64,000 nucleotides of DNA from Chrysomallon squamiferum (lineage: Eukaryota > Mollusca > Gastropoda > Neomphalida > Peltospiridae). This document shows, one piece after another, positions 14,301-26,298 of this stretch; position 1 is the stretch's first letter; each line of letters opens with the position of its first letter. Position numbers and translations under genes: made by a program. Location of the stretch: the NCBI GenBank assembly GCA_012295275.1, contig CM022673.1, positions 10,620,288-10,684,287 on the forward strand, read 5' to 3'. Under the pieces are notes generated by a model, which made no database searches, was not told where the DNA came from, and saw only the letters and a list, made by a program, of their open reading frames with translations.

Positions 14301-17300
14301 GAATAATTTATTCACTTGGTTTATTATTCTAATAGTTTATTATCAAATTAATGCTCTAATTTGTTATTAATTGAGAGTAATATAGTGATTTAATGGATCA
14401 AATTAATTATGTAATAATTGAATCAAATAAGTACTGTTACTAGTTTAGATATTCAGAAAATTAAATACTCCCTAATAAATTGAGTTATAAAATAGTCAAA
14501 TCTTGTGAATGAAATAATTAATTTTTATTATATAAAATTAAAACTAATAATTTATTAAATCTTATTAATATTTGAAATTAATATTCAGAATCAGATTAAT
14601 AATGTGATACTTTCATCTTATGTATTTAATTCTTTACAAATATAATAACTTATGTAGAATTAAAAATAATAAGTTATTAAATGTTTTTAATATTGGAAAT
14701 TAATAATTAATAATGTAATAATCTATGAAATAATATTATAATTAAAACTTTAAAATTATAAATTATTATAAGAAATTAAAAATAATAATTTACTAAATGT
14801 TATTAATATTCAAAATTAATATTCAAAACCAGTATAAAATTACACATCTTTATTTAATTTTTTAAATCGAATTAGTTTTCTGAATTAACGATCTTTTGAA
14901 TCAGACTGATAATGCAGCAGTCTTCTAAATGACTGAAACGCTGTAATGATTTGTGGTATTATGTTTTTGTTTTTTTTCATTTTTTCTTATTTGAAACAGC
15001 CTGAAGTTCTCGGTGGTAAAGGGGCTATCCTGGCTGCACGTCAGCACGGCATGGCCCAAAGTGGACCTACACTGCTTGGTGCTGGAGTCACTCAGACCCA
15101 GGCCAACATGGACAACACTGACGATCCTTATTCTTTGGTACTTTTTAAATATATTCATGTTTGCAACAGTCAAATGTTGCTAGATAATAATAATAATAAT
15201 AATAATGATAATAATAATAATATAAAGGTAAGGATGTTAGGAAAGTTTTATTAAAAAAATCTTCATTTTTAATGGATGGTTAGATGATATGCATGGTTAA
15301 GGATTACATATAAAAGGGAAAAGGAAACTTCATGCCATACAGTGATACAATTTCGTTAATTAGCAGCATGGGATCTTTAATGTGTACTATCCCATAGACT
15401 GGAATGCATAGTTAGCATATAGGAACTTGTATTTAATGAGAGTTATCATGCAGCTTGTGCCTCAGTCATACCACTAAGCCAAATCTAAGCTAAATATGAG
15501 TATGTATGCTAAGGCCAGTTAGACATATGCTGATTTTAGAAAAAGAACACTTCTTTCCTTATTTTCTTGGTTTACAGTTGGAAAGCTAGTGTATCTAGTA
15601 TATCTGCTGATTAAATTAAAGTAACTTTCTTCATTATTTATTGGTTTACAATTTTATTTATTGAAGACTAGTATATTGGTAGATATAAATTTAAATAACA
15701 AAAGTAAAACCCACTTTTTTTCATAGTTTTTAAAAGTTTACAGTTAAATTTATCAGAGGCTAGTATTTATAATTCATTGCAGTATTGGCATCATTAACTG
15801 ACTTTAAGTAAAATATAAAACAATTTATCTTAAAATACTAATAACATTATTTCTCCAGAATTATTAACATTTAACATGATTTTTAAAAATTTATTTACTG
15901 AATAGCAATGTGAAAATACTAATATGTAAATATTTAGAAGCCTAAAATTGCATTTTCCTTGTTAAATGAAAAGCAATATAAATCTACTAAATTTTGAATA
16001 TTTATAAGTATGCATTTTTCTTTGTTAACTGAATAGCAGTATAAAGATACTAAGTTATGAATGTCTTTTATGAGTATGTTTTATTTTAATTTTTATAGTA
16101 ACAGCATAATGTTTTGAATAGTATTTAAAAGTCTAAAATAACACTTTAACAAATGAAGATGAAAAGTTATAAATATTATTTAGATGTGTAAAATTGTTTT
16201 AATTATTTAGTAAACAGCATTTTAAAATTACTTAATTATAAATAATTTTTGGGAATGTTAAATTATGTTTTCATTGTATATTAATTTATTGAACACCTGA
16301 TAAAAAGTGTAATTTATTTCCAGTTTCCAGAAGATCAAGTGGAAGGCAAGGATCTGTGTATTGTAGAATTAACTACAGTAAGTTTCAGTAATTTCAAACA
16401 CAAATACTTGTATGGATGTATAAAACTTTGTTTGAAATGCAGAGTAATTTCAGTAATACATTTTTTAAAATAAGCCTATCCTCGACCCTCATTGGCCAAT
16501 ATTATATAACCTGTAAACTTTGATCTTGATTTTGATTTTTTTATTCAAAATATCACCATGTAAAATGCCTGACAGAAGATTAACTAGACTCATTTCATTA
16601 ATATTAAATGTTTATCAAACAGTGATCTTAATGCTTTATGATCTACTTATGTAAGGTCTGGTTTTTATAATTTGGATTTTTTTTTAATTCATTAATAATA
16701 ATAATAATAATAATAATAAGATTGAAGTAAATATTTAAGAACATGTTTGTATGTTTAGGACAGTGTAAAACCCCTGGGCCTGCAAGTTGAGGGAGGAATT
16801 GGAACCCCATTGGTTGATAAAATTCTGGTTGCTGATATATATGGTGTGGCTTATGAAGTGGGTATGTACTGTAATACATAAATACTGATAGTGTGTTAAT
16901 ATGTAGTTGTTTCTGATTGATAGAGTGTGATCTTCAGTGCATGTAATTTCATATCAAAATATACTGGATATTTTATTTAAAAAATACACATGTCCATTAC
17001 CCAAAGTCAGAATTGTCTAGTAAATTCTTTAAATATTCATAGCTTGTTAAGCATCTATTCTTTCTGATTCTGTTCAATTGAGGTCCTCCACACTCATAAT
17101 TTTTTCTGATGTTAATATAAAAAGCAGCTGCCCAGTTTGCAATGTTGTATAGCTGTGGATCTTTCTCTGGTTTCAAACTGTTACAGCTGCCAGCATTTTT
17201 TAAAACCATTTTCTATATGCAGGCCAGATTGAGAAAGGAGACCAGCTGATGATGGTAAATGGACGTTCACTAGTTGGTGTCACTGAGGCCCAGGCTAGAA

Positions 17301-17440
17301 ATATACTTCAGGAAGCAGAAGATGGGCCTGGGGTAAGACTGCAGTTACAAAGTATTAATCTGTCTAGAAAATGATGTTTTCAGTCAACAACAGAAATGAT
17401 GTGATATGGGGAATAACAATTTAATTTTAGTAAATGTCTT

Positions 17441-17477
<37 letters not shown>

Positions 17478-18258
17478 AAATTTAAAAAAAAAAAAAAATA
17501 AATTCAATAAATAAATATAACAAAAATAAAATAAACAAAACTTATTCTTAAAGAAAATATAAAATGATTTTTCATTAAAATGTTTTGGTAATATGATGTA
17601 AAATGTATGGTGCCAGTTGATTTATTCCATTTTTTTTTTTTTTATAGTCTTAGTTATACAAGAACATCATAGGTAGTCTGCTTCGTTTCAGTTTCTGATG
17701 ATACATCACTTAACAAGTCTTATTTTTTGTAAACTAAAGACATTTCATTGTTGTAATTGTAATGATGTATATTATTTATTTGTAAATAGAAACAATTGTT
17801 ATTTTGGTGTTTCAGGAGGTTGTGAAAATTGTTATATCAAAAGGTGGATTTTTGAATGATGAAGATGCTGAGTAAGTATAATGATAAATAATTGGCATAA
17901 TTATTTGTAACAATTTAGCATCAGCAAAAATGTTGTGTAAACTGTAGATGGATATAATTTATCATTTTCTTGTTAATTAATAACCAGTTATGAGTAAATT
18001 TCCACAAGTTAAATTTATTAAATCAGACTTTTTGTCAGTACATAATTTGTTCTGAAATCTCTTATATTAAGTCACTTTATATATACATGTATAACATGTG
18101 CAAGTGTTAATATACCTTCAGTTAGGCATATGCTAGTTTGTTTTCATGTACATTCCATCAAATGAGTATCCTTTTCTATTTCTAAGATAAATCTAAAACA
18201 TATTCATTTACTTATATTTTACAAAACGTTTTTTGTTTGTTTCAGAACTTTCTTTTAA
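3287..18258 (+). CDS. USH1C: Harmonin (three-PDZ scaffold protein), N-terminus missing
   Basis: Harmonin is a scaffold that links cadherins, myosin VII and SANS-type partners at stereocilia and microvillus tips. I assembled 20 exons: 3287-3354, 4111-4194, 4570-4697, 5052-5125, 5585-5693, 6032-6056, 6566-6626, 7141-7235, 7742-7886, 8158-8214, 9004-9098, 12196-12347, 13178-13372, 14009-14112, 15000-15137, 16324-16377, 16759-16861, 17223-17332, 17816-17871 and 18246-18258. All phases agree and give 621 residues. In order they encode the harmonin N-domain ([30 protein letters not shown]), PDZ1 (about 73-154, loop GFAVRGG), PDZ2 (about 199-282, [18 protein letters not shown]), a charged then proline-rich linker (FPPPPPP), and PDZ3 (about 520-612, GLQVEGG). 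The protein ends DAETFF, very like the TFF end of vertebrate harmonin-a. No coiled coil is visible after PDZ2; an exon could be hidden in the 3.1 kb intron 9099-12195. Whirlin was considered, but the N-domain-to-PDZ1 sequence and the C-terminus fit harmonin better. Confidence 0.92.
9099..9171 (+). other. Possible read-through tail of harmonin exon 9004-9098 with a PQ repeat
   Basis: If the donor at 9099 is ignored, the frame continues into a hexanucleotide (CAACCT)n repeat coding alternating Pro-Gln and stops at 9169-9171. This would yield a harmonin form truncated after PDZ2 with a short PQ-rich tail. The donor GTACAC is only moderately good, so intron retention is conceivable. It may equally be a microsatellite inside the intron. 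Confidence 0.3.
9245..9725. repeat. Degenerate intronic tandem repeat, about 4 units of about 120 bp
   Basis: The block TTTTGTTG...TATTA(G/A)TA(C/T)T...AATTTAAAAA(T/C)TGAGA(A/T)AAAG...ATGGCTAATTTGAT recurs about four times with substitutions and small indels, inside the harmonin intron after exon 9004-9098. No coding potential is apparent. Confidence 0.7.
12610..13190 (+). repeat. Tandem repeat (about 140 bp) containing a 3' splice site
   Basis: The motif GGTCACATACT occurs at 12749, 12891, 13037 and 13177, with a decayed copy near 12613, at spacings of 142, 146 and 140. Each interval also repeats ...TAATCTCAAAT...AAAATGTATA...CATGTTTTAATAGA...ATGGAAGATGAA. The last copy is the real 3' splice site and the first bases of harmonin exon 13178-13372. 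The copy at 13037 has the identical TTCAACAG acceptor. Confidence 0.85.
15285..15490 (-). mobile_element. tRNA-derived SINE, reverse-oriented, diverged
   Basis: ATGGTTAAGGATTACA is followed by TTAGCAGCATGGGATCTTTA, then TGTACTATCCCATAGACTGG, then TGCCTCAGTCATACCACTAAG. This matches the order of blocks in the reverse complement of the common molluscan SINE (TTAGCAGCAAGGGATCTTTT ... CATCCCACAGACAGG ... tRNA-like end). It lies in the harmonin intron after exon 15000-15137. Assignment is from memory of the family. Confidence 0.72.
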
Positions 18259-21200
18259 GAATAAAACCAGTGAAATATGTATTAACCCTGAACTGAAACC
18301 TGGAATAGAAACATTTATATAGAAGACATATTTTTTCTATCATAATTATATATATATATATATATATACACAGAGAAAGATATATAAATGAAAATTGTTT
18401 TAATTTTTTTTATTTTGATTGGAAAAATATTCTGTTGGAATAAAATGCAATTAAAACCTATTAATGTTATAGCTATTTGTGCTAATAAAAATAATCAAAA
18501 TGATAAATCTGAATTATTTTATTATACATATACTTAATGTAACCAATTTTTATTATGGAAATTTATTTTTTATTATAATAAAAAGTTATTAAAATTGTTT
18601 TTGTTATTTAAACTGATATTATTTTCACCTTTCTTTTTTCTATCTTTTGTATAAAGTAATTTTAAAAAATACTACTACTTTAATATTGAAATTATTTATT
18701 TCAGTTAAAAATAAAGTATATAGTTTTTAAAAGTTACTTTGGTAAATATTTAACTCAGACTATGCAGAGATAAATAACAGTATATTAGTTTGTTGTTTAT
18801 TGTGTCAAGTGTGAGGGTGTATTATTTTCCCAAATAAATATTTATTAAATGGTGGAAACCAGCCTTTGCTAATAATAATGTATCTTAATGTAGGCTGATG
18901 GAGGCAAAAAAAAAGACTGTCATTTTCCCTAGTGGTCTAGTTTTTCTATAAAAGGTACAAAAATCAATAATTAAAAAAAAATCATAAAAAAAATCAATAA
19001 AATAATAATAATAATAAACAAATAAAATTAAATATATAATTAAACTAAAAAAAAAAGAAGAAAAAAATCAATAAATAGTAACAATAAATTTATAATTATA
19101 AATTTATACAGCCAATAATTGATTTATTAATCAGTTATATCTTATCATCAAGTCAGCAAATCTGCAGTAACAGTCAAATTATTAGAGATATTTCTTTGTT
19201 GTTTAAATGAAAATAATTTCTGGAATAAAAAGTTATGAAGAAAAAAAGAAGTGATAATAATAGAGCTGAGACACTACCCTGAAAATAACAACATAAATCA
19301 GTGAATTAACAAGTTTTTAAAAACTTTATTATTTCTAACTCTTAATAAGATCAACAGAATTGTTGATTAACAAATATAAAACAACAGAGCAAAAAGATCA
19401 AAGCCACAATGCAGGCTTTAGCCTGGAGCAATTTTCACATTCAAATTCTGAAAAAAGGCAATTAGTAACAATCATATAGAAAAAGAATTAAATAAAAAGT
19501 GGTTCAAAAAATAATACTAATAATTAACATATGGCCTAAACAATATTAATTTTAAAAATTACTGACATACATTTTTTCTTTCAGATATAAACAAAATTTA
19601 ATGCTATTGCAAATATGTATAAATTTGATTTATAACAAATCTTAAATGGGAATTAATATACTAAAATTTTAAATATCCTGTTTCATAAACAATAACAACA
19701 GACATTTGTAAGAGCAGGATTTAGATATTTGAACATAATTTAAAAGATTCCCAAATGATTAATAAATATAAACTCTAGGGCTGAAGGTATTAAATTATCA
19801 ATAAAACATCTTTTCAGAATTATTCCATTTCCCATTCCATTATTTAAAATTGAAATAAAATAGTTTTCATTTTTAGTTTTTTTTTCTTTTTTCTCATGAT
19901 CTTTATTTGCCCAATGGATCATCATCTGATAATCAAAACATATAATAGATTTATATCATAATGGATTTGCTTTAACATGTTAGTTAAAAGATTTCAAAAG
20001 ATAAATCATTTATAAATTAAGTCTTGAAATTTCCTTTTCTGATACTTATTTTAATTTTTCTGAGTTTAGTTGTTCTAAGTACTTTAAGACCAAACAGTAC
20101 ATAATTCTTTAATATTCCATTTAATCTAAATGTAAAAACATAGATGTTTTCTTCAAATGATCTGATTTTACATAACTAAATTAAACATTCAGTAAAAAAT
20201 ATTAGAATTATAGAGAATGGACTGTGCCTAAACTTGTTAAAAAAAAACAACTAGTAAAGTTAGACGTCATTATTTTTATTACTTGGAAAAGAAATAATCT
20301 GGAATATAAATTTAAAATATTTATAAGTTTACTTCAGTTCAAAAGAAAAATTTCTGTATCATTTTCCTAAATGTTCAATACTTCACTTCATTCAAAATCT
20401 ATTATACCTAAAGTAAAATATTTCTGAAATTGTAATTTTATATTCAGTTTGTTGTAGTAATACATCAGCATATTAATGATTATATTTAGGTTACTTAAGT
20501 TAAAATTACAGTCAAACAATATCCTGTTTTTCATATTTACAGACTTCAAAATCATAACAAAGCTGCAGACTAGCATTTTCAGAACTGCAGTAAATGTTTT
20601 GTTAATGTATAATAACAAACAACTGGTGTCAAACCTTTATTTCAGATGTTTTCTCAACCATATCAAAAATTAACAATCCAAATATATGGTCTCCAGCCGT
20701 CAAACTTAACAAACTGAGATCTACTCACAAACATATGTTGAAATGATTTATCAACCATTAAATGGCTCAGCCTGCATCATCTTTAACATAACCATGTCTC
20801 ATATATTTCCTTATTCTAATACAATTAGATAACAACAAAACAATTCCAAGCCAACTTAGATAGAATTCTTTATGAATTCAGAAGTTGTATCCACCACAGC
20901 CAACATAAATGAAAACTTCCTACACCAACCACATTCCAACAATGACTGACAATCAGTGATCTTGCAGTTTTTAATGAAGATTTTGCTATCTTTGTTTTGC
21001 TTCTGCTTCCCACTAAAAAGTATCCTTTAAAACATAAAATTCAGATCTAAACTGCATAATTACCACACAATAAATAATAACTCCAATCTGACAAATCCAA
21101 CATCTACAAATCAGACACCTTCTTCTATTCACTGTCTAAGCTGAAATAACTATCGAAATGAAAGCATGGCATCTCTGCTTGTTATATTTTGGTTCTGCTC

Positions 21201-21923
21201 CTTTCCTTGACACTTTAATGTTTTTTTTAATTATGCTAATGTATTAATTCTGATTGATTTTTTATTACAAAGATTAACTGTATTTAAACATTTACATCCA
21301 GTGACTATCTCTCATTTTTTCATTTCATTATCATTTACAGTAAATCTGTAATATGCACTCTGATAAACATTAGGTAAACAATTGTGCACAACAGTTTGCC
21401 TATAAAGACAATCACTGAACTAACCTAACAGTGCAACTTAGAACTAAAAGATCATAAAATATACAAGAGACAAAAGTCACTAAAATGTTCCAAATAGAGA
21501 ATTCATTTCATGAAAAATAGAGGCATAATATTAAGATAGAAAAAAAAAGAAAAAAAAAAAAGAATTTATTCTGTATACACAGTGCTCTAACAAACTATGT
21601 AAATAAATATTATGTTTTTTAGGGAGACTGTTTGGCAAAACTGTAAAATCATATAATTATGAAACTGAAAGATATTCAGTGCCTACTTGAAATTTTTTTT
21701 TTCACCAAGTTTATATTTGTACAACAGCTTAAAAGACAAAATCTTAAGGTAAAATGTATACAATTAAAAACAACATATCAGGCCAGATAAAACAAAATAT
21801 TAATACAACTGAAAATAACTGTTTTTGACATCAGGAAAAGTTATGATAAAAACAGTGTTACATTACTGGAATACTACATTAATGTAATAGATAATGGAAA
21901 TTCAAAATTCAGTATAATAATAA
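18259..21923. other. Convergent 3' ends: harmonin 3' UTR and STRA8-like 3' UTR
   Basis: Harmonin (+) and the STRA8-like gene (-) converge here. Candidate + strand polyadenylation signals AATAAA lie at 18439-18444 and 18484-18489. On the minus strand an AATAAA (plus-strand TTTATT, 21565-21570) lies about 355 bases after the STRA8-like stop. Short ORFs near 19740-19925 and 20388-20673 have no recognisable similarity and look random. No RNA gene is visible. Confidence 0.6.
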
Positions 21924-24900
21924 TTAAATGTAACTTAGAACCATTTCTTCAGAGCATGCAGGAGTTGGGGACCGTCTAGTACTGCTCAACATGACATCAT
22001 TTTTCACAATGATTTCTGGAACAATCTGACTCTGGTGTTCTGTTTCTTCAGCCACATTCTGATCACTGAAGGAATCATTCTGAAATAAGCACAAAATGCA
22101 TATCCATGAATGAGACAGTGCATTTTGACAGTGACTTAAGCAAATATTCATTCATTTTAAATATCATTAATCCTGTTTTACTAACACTACCCAAGATGAA
22201 GTGCATTTAGATAAAAATAAATGTAATGTCATATATTTGAGAATTAAATAAATAACCATTTATTGTTAGCAAATTTAAATTAAAAAATTAATATCGATCA
22301 TAAAAGGAGAGTAAATTCTTACAACACTGGATTGTTGTCCATCACTAGAAGACACGAAATGCTCAGGGACCAGTTGGTTGTTTAATTTATATGTTTCTTC
22401 AGACTTAATTTCCACTGCAGGGACTCTTTGCCATTCTTGTTTAAACTTTTCTTCTGTCAGTGAAATACAACAAAGAAACAAATGGGAGCTTTTTAAAAAT
22501 TAGTTAAAAATACTGCATTCCAGTTTGTTTAACCCAACGGTGTGTTAATAATTCAGTATATCAAACAGACAGTGATTTATTTATTTTTTTATTTTTAACA
22601 AATCAATTTTCTATTATATATAAACAATAAATAAATGTAATACTAATAATATAATCCTATCGCTGACTTCTATCCTAAAAAATAACAAATGACAAACTAA
22701 CAAACACAATAAATCTACAATATTTTACATATATATATAAATTAGGAACTCAAAAGTGATTTAGAAATACAAAATTGACTCTGAACTGTAACTGTAGAAC
22801 TTTTTATCATGATTTCATTGACAAAAAATTCAAAGTTCTCTATGAAATAGTTCCAAAGTTGGGGCTGTTTGCTCACATTTTTAAGAATTCTTGGTTTTTA
22901 AGGGCTCACTCTGAAGTGAGTCTGTCTCTGACAAATCTTATTTCATAACATGTCATGCTATTGTTCCTAATATCCAGTCTATTTTTTATTATAACTCTGC
23001 AAATTATATTTACATTGAAATGTGAAGCCAAAGTTAGTAAAATCATACATTTGTTCTAGTTTTTATACCAAATTATACATTTTATACATTTAGAAGGGAT
23101 AAATTAGAAAATCTGAAATGTTAATTTTTAGTTCTAATAAAGGCATACTAAGAACACATGGACAAAAACTGAATGGATATTACAATGTGATATAAATGTA
23201 AATTGAGCAGACACTGAATTCTCAAGGCTATTTTTAGATCACAGCATCAGCTGAGAAACTGAAGACATGTGACCATATGTTTTTCTGCATTTTTGAGCAT
23301 TGAAAATGTTTAAAAAACTGCTCAAAACCTTCACAGATTTTGTGGTGAACACAACACAGCCTATAACTAACATAATGCTGGGAAGTGATGTACTTATATA
23401 ATTTTGATGATTTATTAACCAAGGTGGAGGCAAAACCAGACAATGAATACCTAACTGGCTTTGATATCATTTCAACCCAATTTTAATCAATTAGATATTC
23501 AACTGCCATTTTATGAAAAGAAGGATCATTTTGCTCACAAACAAGAACCTTCAAACAGAATTCAGGAGGTTACAGAAAACCAGTGTGATCAGTCACTTTC
23601 TGATTCTAAAGTGAACCAGCTTCAATGGCCATGAATTAACACATTGTTTGGCAGAAAACATGATCTGATGACATCTCTCTCATGTAGAACATGTGGTTGT
23701 ATAGATCCTTTAAGCTTCAATTCAACGGTGTTTTAAAAGAAAAAATACTTCCCATTCCAGTGATAATCTTTGAAATAGTCTCGTCCAAAAATAACCAAGC
23801 GACTTTACTGAAGTTTTTCCTCAGATATTTGTAATGTGTTTGTATGGCAAAACTTTTTACATTTGACAGTCAAATGAAGCTAAGATACTGAACTTCTGTT
23901 TGGACATGGCTATTTATATGAAGCAAGTTCACAGTCTTGTACCATAAGCATAAAACATTGTGTATGAAACATGTTTGGAGAAACATAACAAGATGGCTGC
24001 TACCTCAAGGCACTTTTTCAGGATACAAGGTAAAATATGTGCAATAAAAGCAAAGATAAGACATCAGATTTTCCATTCATGCAGTTTTTATTCGGATAGG
24101 GCCTCAAATAAAGAATAAATTAATCATTCAAAAGTCAATAAAAATAGGTTAAAAAAAACAATATTGTAGATGAAAAATAGAGGTGTTTTTCAGTACCTAT
24201 ATATAAATATATATAAACTAAGAAATTGTTAAATTATTTCACAACAGTACTAACTTTGGAGAAATCCTGAGAAGTCTAAAGGTTTAACATCCAAATCAAG
24301 AAGATCTGCACTTAAACTGGAACTGGAACTTGAATCAGTGTTGATTTCAAGTGCAGCTAATTCTTGTTGACATAAGAAATCTCTGTTCAAACAAATAGAA
24401 ATAAATAAAAATAAATAAATATCAGTAAGGAAATAGTGTTAGCTAAACTGCATAAAAGATAATGTTATGTAAAATCAACAAAAAAAACTTTTATTTTAAA
24501 CTGTTGTCTTGATAATAAAAAAGAAATAAGAAATATAATTTAACATCTGATAAGTTAACATTGATGTAAATGCTTTAAATATGTATTTTGTAAATACATA
24601 CTCATTCAATTCGGAATAGTTGTCATCTCTATTGGTCTTTTTTTCTTTGGGATAATATCTAATAAAAGGAAAAAATAAAAGTAACAACAAAAACAATTAC
24701 ACATATGAATTTTTATATTTAAGAGAACTATTGGGAAAATATGCATTGTTTATTTTCTAAAAAGAAGAAGCATCAATGTAAATGGAACAGCTTATGATTC
24801 AGTTGTTACACTGCATAATTCACTTAAAAAGTGCATTTACACTGAAATATAATTGCTGAAGCTACAATGAAGCCTGAAATGAATAATTCAGATATTTAAG

Positions 24901-25651
24901 TCAACATTAAACAGAAATTCACACTTCTCAGTTTTGTTTCATTGATGTTATAGATAAGAATTTTTTAATTTTGTTTTAAAAATAACCTACAGTTCAAGTT
25001 GCTTTTTGCATCGGGGAATATAACCAGATTTTGATTTCTTTCTACTTTTCATTTTCTCAAGATCTCTATAAAGGAAAAAGAAAGACTTTATCACCATCTA
25101 TAAAATTCTAAATGATTTAATACATTTAAATAAATTAGTCAAATATTCATTTTAAAAGTTTTAAATATGAATGTAAGAATTCTTAAGAGTGAAACTATAA
25201 ATATTATTATTGAAAAGTGATAATGCCACGTATATTTTACATACAACTGAAAAGTATTTAATTATTTTTCTTTACTTATTTATTACTGTATTACATTATA
25301 TTAATTAATTTTCTAAAAAGATGAAAAGAAATATATTTAAAACAATCTGATTACCAGTAATAAAGGGAAAGAAAATTCTTACATTTTTCTCTTAAAAGCT
25401 TGAATTTTAGCTTTTCTGTCGTCAAAATAGTTACTGTGGATATCAGACTGTTTTTCTGGAGTGCTGAAAATAATATTTTTTTTAAGGTTATGATGGTGAT
25501 TGATAATAAATCATTAAATCACATAAATTATCACTCTATTCTAAATTATTATTCTAGGTAAAATCTGATTATTAAAAATGGATTACAGAAAATGGAGAAA
25601 AATGCAGAAAAATTAAAATGTATAATTAACACCATGACAAAACCAACGATA

Positions 25652-25688
<37 letters not shown>

Positions 25689-26265
25689 ACACAAAAGAAA
25701 CATTTCTGTTGGGAGGAGATATTTTAATTTTTCTTTTTTTAAGAAATATATTTTAGCCTTTATATATGTTATATATGTATCTAGATAAATTGATAGATAA
25801 ATAGATAGATATAGATGTAGATGTAGATAAAGTTACAGAAATAGATACTGTTTAATATATATTTGTAATATGTCGAAACCTTTCTTGTGGACACAGATCT
25901 CCTTCATCTTGGTCCAAAACATCAAAGGTTTCCAGACAGAGAAGATTTTTTGATTCTACATTATCATCCACAGGCACCTAGTCAATAATTAATGAGTAGA
26001 TTTTGTTCCCATATAAGCAAACAACAAATTAATAAGTAATAATAGAAAGTATAACTATTGTTCATATCTTTTTGTTATGAAATTCTTTGCTTGCATAATT
26101 ATTGACTTAACAAAGAATTTAATTTTCTGAACACCAAAACATGACAATTTTATTGTAAATCTTAAAGCAATAATTTTTATTTTATCTTCTTAGTATATAA
26201 TATCTATTTATGACTGTAGATTTTTCATATTATCAAAGATACCCTTATTTTAAATGAAACATCTT

Positions 26266-26298
<33 letters not shown>

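Noticed and set aside
24602-25463. Possible HMG box in the STRA8-like protein
   Set aside because: The Lys/Arg-rich segment lacks the aromatic pattern and helix spacing of HMG boxes; it is left as basic low-complexity sequence.
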